NCBI GenBank assembly: GCA_019058315.1
Contig: JAHPZH010000004.1
Coordinates: 186,001 to 250,000 of the forward strand
Length of the DNA stretch: 64,000 bases
DNA from: Candidatus Helarchaeota archaeon
GTDB lineage: Archaea; Asgardarchaeota; Lokiarchaeia; Helarchaeales; RDOG01
Direction of reading: 5' to 3'
Under the pieces are notes generated by a model. That model worked only from the letters and a program-made list of their open reading frames with translations, was not told the DNA's origin and ran no database searches. This document shows positions 56,613 through 64,000 of this stretch, piece by piece. A program made the translations under genes and the position numbers. How positions within the stretch are numbered: position 1 is the stretch's first letter; each line of letters begins with the position of its first letter.

Positions 56613-57515
56613 TTAGCATACTAATCTATTAGCCATTATCTCCCATTGTCTGTCAACCCAATCTTGTAAATATTTGATATCGGTCTTTGTCATTTTAGCA
56701 AATCTTCCTTGAGGTTTAATATATTCTTCTATAGGTTTTCTCTTAGATTTATCTAGACGTGATTTGCTAGGTCCACTCAACTTTGTAACACCATCTTCAA
56801 CTTCATATAAAATCCAAAATCCGGTTTCTACTGCTAATTTACCCATTTCAATTGTAAGTTCAGAAGCGAATCTCCAACCGGGGGCACATGGAGCAAATAT
56901 GTGGATATATTTACAGCCTCTTATATCTTTTGATTTCTTTACCTTGTTATATAGATCAAGTGGATATCCTGTAGAGGCTGTAGCCACATATGGAATATCA
57001 TGAGCTGCGATAATTTGAGGTAAATTTTTCTTATGTTGTTTTTTTCCAAAGGGTGTAGTAGTCGTCCAAGCACCATAAGGTGTTCCACCACTTCTTTGTG
57101 TACCAGTGTTCATATATGCTTCATTATCATAACAAATATATAAAATATCATCCCCTCGTTCAGCTGCACCACTTAGAGCTTGTATACCAATATCGTATGT
57201 TCCTCCGTCTCCTGCCCAACATAAACATGTGATATCGTTTATTCCTCTGGCTTTTAATGCAGTACGAATTCCGGCTGTAGCTGCAGCACCTGCAGCAAAT
57301 GCCATATTAATGAATGGAATAGTAGGTGCAGTTTTAGGATATAGACCAATAACTACATTTGTGCATGAAGCAGGGGCAACTATAATTGTTCGTTCTCCCA
57401 AAGCCTTTAAGGTCCATCTTATAGCAAGCTCAAGTCCACAACCTGCACAACAAGAATTTCCTCTTAAAAAATATTCTCTATTCTCAGTTTTTGCTAATTC
57501 TTTAATAGATACCAT
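56613..57515 (-). CDS. porB: 2-oxoacid:ferredoxin oxidoreductase, beta subunit (pyruvate type)
   Basis: A 300-residue thiamine-diphosphate-binding subunit. Features are the N-terminal Cys cluster (CCAGCGLELAIRW), a second Cys in PASCTNVV, the TPP motif WAGDGGTYDIGIQALSGAAE with DNEAYMNTG, and a C-terminal Cys region (CAPGWRFASE), all as in archaeal PorB. The enzyme oxidises pyruvate with CoA to acetyl-CoA and CO2, reducing ferredoxin, and can run in reverse. It is the last gene of porCDAB. Pyruvate rather than another 2-oxoacid is likely from the four-subunit layout and the beta-subunit motifs, but is not proven. Confidence 0.93.
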   Translation of the reverse strand: MVSIKELAKTENREYFLRGNSCCAGCGLELAIRWTLKALGERTIIVAPASCTNVVIGLYPKTAPTIPFINMAFAAGAAATAGIRTALKARGINDITCLCWAGDGGTYDIGIQALSGAAERGDDILYICYDNEAYMNTGTQRSGGTPYGAWTTTTPFGKKQHKKNLPQIIAAHDIPYVATASTGYPLDLYNKVKKSKDIRGCKYIHIFAPCAPGWRFASELTIEMGKLAVETGFWILYEVEDGVTKLSGPSKSRLDKSKRKPIEEYIKPQGRFAKMTKTDIKYLQDWVDRQWEIMANRLVC

Positions 57516-57528
57516 AATTCTTCACCTT

Positions 57529-58770
57529 CTATTTATGAAAACCTACATATTCAACTTTATTTTCTAATTCTCCTTTCTCTAAATTCTTAAACGCTTGTTT
57601 AATAATCCAACATTGGTCATCAACAGAAACATCTCTACCACCAACCCCACCAATCACAGGCATAACTATAGGTCTTTCTTCAAGATAATAGAGTGCTGAT
57701 TTTAAATCTACAGAAGCACAACCACCATAAAGACTAAACCCCATATTACGTTCCAAGGTAGCAAAAACTTTTATTTTTTTAGCTAAATTTTGAAAATCTT
57801 CAGTTGGAAAAGGTTTATAAGCTCTTAATTTAACCGCTCCAACTTTATAACCTTCATCTCTCATCCTATCTACTGAGTATTTAGCTTGATCTGCTAAATT
57901 TCCCATGCAAACAAGGGCGACTTCAGCATCGTTACATTTATATTCCTCTATCAAAGCTCCATGATAGCGCCCAAATTTTTTCTTAAATTCTTCAGCAACT
58001 TCTTTAATAACAGTTTTTGAATTTAACATAGCTTCATCAATTAGTGAACGAAATTCAAAGTACATAGAACCTGGAGTGGCAGTAGCTCCACCAGGATTTT
58101 GTAAATTGCCATGAGAAATTGGTCTTTCTGGATCTAAAAAGATGTGGGGCCAACCATTTTTCGGAATCTCTGGTAGAAAATCATCCACATCTGCTTGGTC
58201 TGGCATATCTACTGGTGTATTCATGTGGCTTAACATAAAACCCTCTAAACAAACCATTATAGGTAGAAATACTCTAGGATCCTCTGCTATCTTGTAAGCC
58301 TGTATTATTGTGTCAAAGATTTCTTGGTGGTTTGATGCAAAAAGAATAAGCCATCCGCTATCCCTTTCTGCAATAACGTCTTGATGATCTCCCCAAATAT
58401 TCCATGGAGGGGCTATACCACGGTCTGAAATGGCAGTTACTATCGGTAACCTTGTAGCACTTGCCCAATGTAACATCTCTGTCATGTATAATAATCCTTG
58501 ACCTGCGGTTGCAGTAAAAGTCCTTGCACCCGCATAACTAGCTCCTACTAAAAAACCCATTACACTATGTTCACTTTCGACACGGACATATTCCGCATCC
58601 ATTTCTCCAGCATCTACAAAATCGGAAAGTTTTTCTACTATAACAGTCTGTGGTGTGATAGGATATGCCGATATTACTTGTACTTTAGCATATCTGGCTG
58701 CCCAAGCGACAGTTGCATTACCAGAAATTATTCTAGTTGTTGGTTTTAAATCAGATTTTACTTTTGTCAT
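57529..58770 (-). CDS. porA: 2-oxoacid:ferredoxin oxidoreductase, alpha subunit
   Basis: About 413 residues. The N-terminal part (ISGNATVAWAARYAKVQVIS, AYPITPQT, VESEHSVMGFLVGASYAGAR, then TATAGQGLLYMTEMLHWAS) matches PorA. The C-terminal part (VALVCMGNLADQAKYSVD; RAYKPFP; LERNMGF) is the transketolase C-like domain. I chose the ATG at 58770: a GGAGG Shine-Dalgarno site (58784-58780) lies 9 bp upstream and overlaps the last codons of porD. A longer start at 58797 would overlap porD. It is 13 bp from porB, so translation is coupled. Confidence 0.95.
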   Translation of the reverse strand: MTKVKSDLKPTTRIISGNATVAWAARYAKVQVISAYPITPQTVIVEKLSDFVDAGEMDAEYVRVESEHSVMGFLVGASYAGARTFTATAGQGLLYMTEMLHWASATRLPIVTAISDRGIAPPWNIWGDHQDVIAERDSGWLILFASNHQEIFDTIIQAYKIAEDPRVFLPIMVCLEGFMLSHMNTPVDMPDQADVDDFLPEIPKNGWPHIFLDPERPISHGNLQNPGGATATPGSMYFEFRSLIDEAMLNSKTVIKEVAEEFKKKFGRYHGALIEEYKCNDAEVALVCMGNLADQAKYSVDRMRDEGYKVGAVKLRAYKPFPTEDFQNLAKKIKVFATLERNMGFSLYGGCASVDLKSALYYLEERPIVMPVIGGVGGRDVSVDDQCWIIKQAFKNLEKGELENKVEYVGFHK

Positions 58771-58774
58771 ATTC

Positions 58775-59113
58775 TTAATCCTCCACTTTTTTTTCACGAA
58801 TTAACGTTATTGCCTTTTTCGGGCATTCATGAGCACAAATTCCACATCCTTTACAGTAATCATAATCAATTTCTGTAAATTCATCATCGCTAATATCAAT
58901 ACAACCTTCTGGACAATAAGCCCAGCACAAATAGCATTTATTACAATTTGATTTATCGATTACTGGACGAAAAGTTCTCCAATCACCTGTCACACCAAGA
59001 CTACCTTCACTGGGGACTGCAATTGGAACAGGTGGAAGATCTTTAACTTTGACTTCATCTGGAACTTTTCGCCAAGCTTTAAACGGTTTTCTTTTCTTTA
59101 CTTCATTTGTCAT
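58775..59113 (-). CDS. porD: 2-oxoacid:ferredoxin oxidoreductase, delta subunit
   Basis: A 112-residue bacterial-type ferredoxin. Two 4Fe-4S motifs are complete: CNKCYLCWAYC and CKGCGICAHEC, each followed by Pro. The ~45-residue N-terminal extension (GSLGVTGDWRTFRPVIDKSN) is typical of PorD. It passes electrons from the alpha/beta active site to external ferredoxin. It lies 19 bp after porC and 4 bp before porA. Confidence 0.96.
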   Translation of the reverse strand: MTNEVKKRKPFKAWRKVPDEVKVKDLPPVPIAVPSEGSLGVTGDWRTFRPVIDKSNCNKCYLCWAYCPEGCIDISDDEFTEIDYDYCKGCGICAHECPKKAITLIREKKVED

Positions 59114-59132
59114 ATTATCATACTCTCTTTCT

Positions 59133-59732
59133 TTATTTTGAACATTTTAATCTATCATAAGCAAGTTCTACTGCTTTAACATTTAATCCGCCCCATTCAC
59201 CTTTCCATTTAGCTCCTAAAGTGTTAACTAAATATTCTAATTTGACAAGACCAGTAGCCTTAGCCATAGCTCCTAACATAGGTGAATTTACAACACTTTG
59301 CCCTGCAACTTCTAAATTTAATTCAATAGAAATTCCTGTAGCATCTACTGTGCAAATTTTTAATCCATTATTTTTCAAAGTTTTTTGGATTTCTTGCGGT
59401 GATCTTGTAGAATTTAGAATTAATGTCCCATTATCTTTAAGACCATCTAAAACAACCTGACTATATTTTATGAATAAGCTGGGATCTAACACCACAACTA
59501 TATCTGGATTATATATTTGGCTGTGAATTCGTATTTGTTCTTGTGAGATTCGGGCGAAAACTCTAATTGGAGATCCTCTACGTTCTGCACCTATTAATGG
59601 TATAGATTGGACTCCAGCGTAACCCTGCTTATGAGCAGCTTGTATAAACAAGTTTGCAGCAGTCACGGTGCCCTGGCCTCCGCGACCATGCATTCTTATT
59701 TCATAGATTTCCTTTTTTTCCATTTCTTTCAA
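59133..59732 (-). CDS. porC: 2-oxoacid:ferredoxin oxidoreductase, gamma subunit
   Basis: A 199-residue gamma subunit. It opens with IYEIRMHGRGGQGTVTAANL, then GYAGVQSIPLIGAERRGSPI and FARISQEQIRIHSQI, and has the DIVVVLDPSL and SPMLGAMAKATGLV segments of the family. It helps bind CoA and organises the complex. It is the first gene of the operon; the start is ATG 59732 or ATG 59723. A perfect palindrome lies 40-68 bp upstream. Confidence 0.94.
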   Translation of the reverse strand: MKEMEKKEIYEIRMHGRGGQGTVTAANLFIQAAHKQGYAGVQSIPLIGAERRGSPIRVFARISQEQIRIHSQIYNPDIVVVLDPSLFIKYSQVVLDGLKDNGTLILNSTRSPQEIQKTLKNNGLKICTVDATGISIELNLEVAGQSVVNSPMLGAMAKATGLVKLEYLVNTLGAKWKGEWGGLNVKAVELAYDRLKCSK

Positions 59733-60042
59733 CTTCTATAGGGAGATATAAAAATTTTATAAAAATCTCACGCCTTTAAGTTATTTTATAACTTAAAGGC
59801 ACTTATATTAAAACAATAATAATAAGGACGACAAGGAGAAGAACTATATTTGTGACTGAAAAGTAGTTTTTTATTTTTATATTCAAATTTAGCTCATTCA
59901 ATTTTTAATTTTCTCCAAAGTGTCGTACAATAACTTAAAAACTAATTATAACATAGTTTTAACAAAAATATTTAAAACTTTCTGTTAAATTTCAGAATCT
60001 TATAAAAATAAATAATCTTATTCATGTTAAAAAAAAAATAAT
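59733..60042. other. 310-bp intergenic region with por operon promoter
   Basis: Region between porC and the convergent end of an unknown gene on the same strand. It holds the palindrome at 59772-59800 and a TATA-like TTTTAATATAAG on the minus strand at about 59814-59803, just upstream of it. A five-codon frame, GTG ACT GAA AAG TAG (59852-59866), looks accidental. Nothing else recognisable. Confidence 0.5.
59772..59800. promoter_or_regulatory. Perfect 13-bp-arm palindrome upstream of porC
   Basis: Left arm GCCTTTAAGTTAT (59772-59784), three-base loop, right arm its exact reverse complement (59788-59800). On the minus strand a TATA-like element lies directly upstream, so the palindrome would overlap the transcription start of porCDAB. 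That placement fits a repressor site. An RNA hairpin in the leader or a bidirectional terminator for the upstream gene is possible, but that gene stops 240 bp away. Confidence 0.75.
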
Positions 60043-60597
60043 TTAAACAAAAATAAAAGTAAATTCCTCGTCTCCGCCAATAAATTCTGATTTTCTTCCC
60101 CATAAAATTATTAAATTAGACATTATTTCAAAGTTCATACTAGTTTTAATTTTTAGTTTTGTTCCTTCCGGGAAATGCCATATACAGTGGCAATCATATT
60201 CTAATTCTTCTTTAGGAGTCCAAGTTCTATAAATATTTTTGTTATTCCTACCTATTTTAAAATCTCCCTTAAAATCGATTAACCAAGTTATGTAGGGCAG
60301 GTCCTCAGAACCTCGATGCCCAATATCAACGTGTACGACCTTTGGATTTACTTTTTTATTATTAATATAATTTTTCTCTTCTCCTAGAAAATTTTGCATA
60401 TTATTCCACAATTTTTCAATTTCTTCATTAAAATCCAATTGATTAGTTTCGTGGCAAAGATTTGCATAGAATCCATCCGGGTCATAATAATCGTATTGTA
60501 ATAATTGGTGGATCTCGCCATCTCTGGCTACGTTAAAATAAGCATAAGCATAAATTGGGGTTATATTTTCGTCAGATTTTTTCTTTCTATTATTCAT
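60043..60597 (-). CDS. Protein of unknown function
   Basis: About 184 residues, with alternating beta strands (PIYAYAYFNVARDGEIHQLL, VVHVDIGHRGSEDLPYITWL) and a terminal hydrophobic strand (EFTFIFV). A cysteine-histidine pair (DCHCIWHF) could bind metal. No signal peptide and no family recognised. The ATG at 60597 is preferred to a GTG two codons upstream. It is divergent from the 60707-61162 gene. Confidence 0.6.
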   Translation of the reverse strand: MNNRKKKSDENITPIYAYAYFNVARDGEIHQLLQYDYYDPDGFYANLCHETNQLDFNEEIEKLWNNMQNFLGEEKNYINNKKVNPKVVHVDIGHRGSEDLPYITWLIDFKGDFKIGRNNKNIYRTWTPKEELEYDCHCIWHFPEGTKLKIKTSMNFEIMSNLIILWGRKSEFIGGDEEFTFIFV

Positions 60598-60706
60598 TCT
60601 CACTCATCATTTTTTTTCATTTAGTTTAAAACGGATCAAAACATTTTTAGTATGAAAGATCTACTTAAAAAAAGTATAATCTACTATAAATTAGGAAGAT
60701 AATAGC

Positions 60707-61162
60707 ATGAGTCTTGAAAATATAAAAATTGCAGATAGAATAATCTTATTAGGGAAAAAAATTAAGATGGATATCGATAAGACTCTACTGGTAGCGTCTA
60801 GAAAATATAATATGGACTTAACAAAATCGATTTTAAATTATTCTGGCAGTTTAGTTAAAGAAAAAATTGATGAAATAATAAATGAAGAAGCTGAAAAATT
60901 TAGATATATAAGAATTTTAGTTGATTTCGGTGTATGCGAATCGGAACTCGATAAAATATTAAGCTTTGCTAAAAATATTAAAGATAATTTGGCTACAGAA
61001 CTTCCCACAGGATATGATATTTCAAATTTATCAATTTCGGTTAATGATTCTATGAAATTGATTATAATTCAATTTCCAGCCAAATGGGGAGTTGAATTAG
61101 TGGATGATTATAGAAAAAATTTCATGGAAAGATTAAGACAAAATGATATTGTCAAAATTTAA
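60707..61162 (+). CDS. Protein of unknown function upstream of sepS
   Basis: A 151-residue helical protein (KIADRIILLGKKIKMDIDKT; EKIDEIINEEAEKFRYIRIL) with a C-terminal alpha/beta part (LIIIQFPAKWGVELVDDYRK). No family recognised. It lies 54 bp upstream of sepS on the same strand, so it may be co-transcribed. Confidence 0.65.
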   Translation: MSLENIKIADRIILLGKKIKMDIDKTLLVASRKYNMDLTKSILNYSGSLVKEKIDEIINEEAEKFRYIRILVDFGVCESELDKILSFAKNIKDNLATELPTGYDISNLSISVNDSMKLIIIQFPAKWGVELVDDYRKNFMERLRQNDIVKI

Positions 61163-61215
61163 TTAAAACACTATTTTAAACCCTATTTTTAATGTCCACG
61201 ATTGAGTGAATTTTA

Positions 61216-62766
61216 TTGAAATTTAAAATTAAAGATATAAAAGATTTAAGTAATGAAGATTATGAAAAGGCATGGATTGAAACCCAGAAATTACTTAAAA
61301 ATAATGGAAAACTTTTCTCATTAAGTAAAAAAGGCAAATCTCACATTTTATATGATACTATTGAAAAAATCAGAAGAATTTTAATTGACTTTGGATTTGA
61401 AGAAATTGTTTTACCTATGATAGTGGAAGATTCAATTGTTTATAAGGAATATGGTCCCGAAGCAGCATTAATTTTAGATAGATTATTTTATTTAGCCGGT
61501 ATAATACGCCCTGATATCGGAATTTCTAAAAATAAAAAAGAAATGATAAATAAAATTATTGTTAATTTTCAAAAAATTGATTTACTTCAGACTATTTTTA
61601 AGGAATTTAAAAAGGGAAAGATTGAAGCCGATGACTTAATTGAAGAGATGGTTTTAAGATTAGATATCAAACCAGAACAAGCAACTAAATTAATCGATGA
61701 AGTTTTTCCAGAGTTTAAAAACCTAACCCCTGTTCCCTCAAACCTAACCCTACGTAGTCATACTACTGCACTTTGGTTTCCTGTTTTGGAAACATTACAA
61801 AAGAGTTCAGAATTACCAATACAACTCTTCCATATTGGACAAAAATTTCGTAGAGAACAACATTTGGATAAAACTCATCTTTATTCTTCATATACTGCTT
61901 CTCTTGTTATTGAGTCAGAAAATATTTCATTAGATGATGGAAAAAGAATTTCTGCAGAAATTTTTAAAAAACTAGGGTTTGAGGAGGTAAAATTTGAAAT
62001 AAAAAAAGCCACATCAAAGTATTACGCACCTCAAATGGAATTTGAAGTGTTTATTAAACATGATAATGAATGGTTAGAAATTGGGGATGGCGGTTTTTAT
62101 AGTCCTGTAAGTTTGGCTAAATTCAACATAGAATATCCCGTTTTTAACTTAGGTTTAGGAATTGAAAGGTTATGTATGATTGAAACAGGAATAACCGATA
62201 TTCGAGAATTAGTCTATCCTTACTTTTACAAAAAAGCTGATTTTTCAGACGAGGAAATCGCTGAAAAAATTAGCTTTGAAAAAGAACCTAGAACAAAGCA
62301 AGGAAAAGAAATTATGAATTCCATAATTTTAACGGCATTAAAAAATAAAGATAAATCAGCGCCAATAGAAATCCTTGTCTGGAAAGGGGAAATTCAAGGT
62401 AAAAATATTGAAATTACTATTTGGGAATTCGATAAGGGTGCAAAATTAATAGGACCGGCTTCCTTAAATGAGATAATTGTTAGAGAAGGTTCCATTCTTG
62501 GAATATTGCCAGAAAAAAATACTAAAGGTGGCGTTTCGACAAAAATTAGATATCTAGATTCTTTAGCGGCTCATGCTGCGAGAAAAATAGAGGAATTAAT
62601 TAATTCGGATAAGGATGAAATTAAATTAAGATATCGGATTTCAAAACTAGCTTCTGATGTTAATATAAATATTCCACAAGACGTTCGCTATTTCATCACT
62701 TCAAAAAATAAGAAAATTGACCTTCGTGGACCAGTATTTATTGGAATAACAGGAAAGATTGTTTAA
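61216..62766 (+). CDS. sepS: O-phosphoseryl-tRNA(Cys) synthetase (SepRS)
   Basis: A 516-residue class II aminoacyl-tRNA synthetase. The N-terminal KFKIKDIKDLSNEDYEKAWI, the insertion, NLTLRSHTTALWFPVLETL, the motif-2 region FRREQHLDKTHLYSSYTASL, and motif 3 (FNLGLGIERLCMIE) match SepRS rather than PheRS. The C-terminal domain continues to DVRYFITSKNKKIDLRGPVF. SepRS attaches O-phosphoserine to tRNA-Cys; SepCysS then converts it to cysteine. SepCysS is not in this window. The start codon is TTG (61216). The pathway is best known from methanogens, and its presence here fits other Asgard reports. Confidence 0.9.
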   Translation: MKFKIKDIKDLSNEDYEKAWIETQKLLKNNGKLFSLSKKGKSHILYDTIEKIRRILIDFGFEEIVLPMIVEDSIVYKEYGPEAALILDRLFYLAGIIRPDIGISKNKKEMINKIIVNFQKIDLLQTIFKEFKKGKIEADDLIEEMVLRLDIKPEQATKLIDEVFPEFKNLTPVPSNLTLRSHTTALWFPVLETLQKSSELPIQLFHIGQKFRREQHLDKTHLYSSYTASLVIESENISLDDGKRISAEIFKKLGFEEVKFEIKKATSKYYAPQMEFEVFIKHDNEWLEIGDGGFYSPVSLAKFNIEYPVFNLGLGIERLCMIETGITDIRELVYPYFYKKADFSDEEIAEKISFEKEPRTKQGKEIMNSIILTALKNKDKSAPIEILVWKGEIQGKNIEITIWEFDKGAKLIGPASLNEIIVREGSILGILPEKNTKGGVSTKIRYLDSLAAHAARKIEELINSDKDEIKLRYRISKLASDVNINIPQDVRYFITSKNKKIDLRGPVFIGITGKIV

Positions 62767-62792
62767 TTTTATCTTAATTTTAGGAAGTGTAG

Positions 62793-64000
62793 TCTTTTCT
62801 AATTACTGGAAAGCTTAGTAATAATCGTGAATTTACGCAAAATATCAATCCAGATATTTCAATCCTCAATTTAAGAGAAAAAGAGATCTCTGAAATTGAT
62901 TTAAGAATTCTTCAAAATTGTAAAAATCTTAGAGGTCTATTTTTATCAGATAATAAAATAAAGGAATTAAATCTTGAGCCACTCCAAAAATGTCCAAAAT
63001 TTTCGGATCTTGATATATCTAATAATTTATTTAATTCTGTAAATCTCAATCCCCTACAAAATTGTAAAAATCTCAAGTCATTATTTTTAGATCATAATTT
63101 TTTGACTAGTATTAATCTTAAACCACTCAGAAATTGCACGAAACTTATCGATATTACACTATCTTATAATAAATTTGAAGAAGTGGATTTAAGCCCTTTG
63201 AAAAGTTGTAAAAACCTTGAAACACTCAATTTACAAGATAATGAATTAAAAGAACTTGATTTATCACATTTTAATAACTTCCCAAAGCTTAAATCAATAA
63301 TATTACCAACAAATCAATTGAAAGAGCTTAAATTATATAATTTTCCCAATCTTCACGATTTGGATTTGAGAAATAATAGGCTACCAGATTTGGATATTAA
63401 TCCATTGAAAAACTCTATTAAATTAATGAGGATAAATTTAAATTCTAACCATCTGACCTCTTTTGACTTTCAACCTCTTCAAAATTGTACTAATCTTGAA
63501 TATATTTATTTAGTTGATAATAAAATTAAAAAATTAAATTTGATTTCACTTCCAAATCTTCAAAATCTTAATTCAGGAAGCAATCAACTAAATGAGTTAG
63601 ATTTAACTCCAATCAAATATTCTAAAAAATTATATTCTATTATTTTGAGTAAGAACCAACTACAAGATATAAAATTAGTTGAATTACCTAATCTTGAAAC
63701 ACTTTATCTAAATGAAAATCAACTAAATTCAATAGATTTAACTCCTATTCAAGGTTGTTCGAAATTAAGCCAAATAGATCTATCATTTAATAATTTGAAA
63801 ATAATTGATCTTTCTCCTTTAAAAAAATGTAAAGACTTTCAATACTTAAATTTAAACGATAATCCCTTGGAAAAATTAAATTTAATACCACTAATGTATT
63901 GTTCTAAATTGAGGATTCTAAATTTATTTAGAACCTCTTTAAGCTCTCTGAATTTAACTCCATTGAAGCATACCACAATACAATATCTAGATTTAAGTGA
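62793..64000 (+). CDS. Leucine-rich-repeat protein, 3' end beyond the window
   Basis: An open frame runs from 62793 to the right edge without a stop. It encodes about 16 leucine-rich repeats of 23-24 residues (consensus LxxCxNLxxLxLxxNxLxELDLxP; for example LQNCKNLRGLFLSDNKI). No ATG, GTG or TTG occurs in frame before ~63111, although repeats begin at about 62860. An in-frame GTG at 62787, preceded by AGGA, is followed directly by TAG. The real start may be a non-standard codon such as ATT 62802, or the sequence may carry an error. LRR proteins bind other proteins; the partner is unknown. It follows sepS by 26 bp. Confidence 0.8.

Noticed and set aside
1..64000. tRNA, rRNA and transposase genes
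   Set aside because: I looked at the gaps by eye and saw no cloverleaf-like GC-rich block, rRNA stretch or transposase motif; a tRNAscan or covariance search would be decisive.

Overview
The window is an AT-rich archaeal chromosome segment, most likely from an Asgard archaeon close to the Lokiarchaeia; the lineage is inferred. Archaeal information-processing genes (TFS, RpoL, exosome Csl4, Nop10, Alba, NAC, PAN) are mixed with eukaryote-like families: Arf/Rag-like small GTPases, a roadblock protein, longin-like proteins, a RING-like zinc finger and a ubiquitin-like protein. Several genes start with TTG or GTG. Shine-Dalgarno sites (GGAGG, GGTGA) occur before some genes; others look leaderless.

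Layout. 1-3944: the end of a GH94-like sugar enzyme, a large helical protein and a small GTPase. 4106-7848: TFS, an RNase III-like protein, RpoL, Csl4, a METTL5-type methyltransferase and a Rag-like GTPase. 7897-11654: formylmethanofuran dehydrogenase B and D (C1 metabolism), a dCTP deaminase-family protein and enolase. 12068-20982: a degenerate KaiC-like/V4R protein, a GTPase-like protein without its nucleotide-binding motifs, a RING-like protein, the proteasome ATPase PAN, a PUA protein, NAC, a roadblock protein, Alba, a longin-like coiled-coil protein and Nop10. 21044-26872: a very long TrmB-headed helical-repeat protein, an unknown protein, the ubiquitin-like protein and two coiled-coil proteins.

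26904-55010 is almost entirely a surface-protein locus on the minus strand. It holds two related secreted, single-pass membrane proteins of 1564 and 6781 residues. They share an N-terminal head and carry about 6 and about 59 copies of a 96-residue Ig-like, sequon-rich repeat. Next to them lie an AbrB-like regulator and two cytoplasmic proteins with the same unusual N-terminal sequence, one winged-helix and one longin-like. I regard this as the most likely undescribed system here: a giant glycosylated adhesin or coat protein linked to longin-type cytoplasmic partners.

55321-64000: an acidic Pro/Glu-repeat protein, the four-gene 2-oxoacid:ferredoxin oxidoreductase operon behind a perfect 13-bp-arm palindrome, two unknown proteins, O-phosphoseryl-tRNA synthetase, and a leucine-rich-repeat protein that runs off the right edge. 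No tRNA, rRNA, CRISPR array or transposase was recognised. PAN and the leucine-rich-repeat protein have no usable start codon in frame, which points to indels or to non-standard starts.
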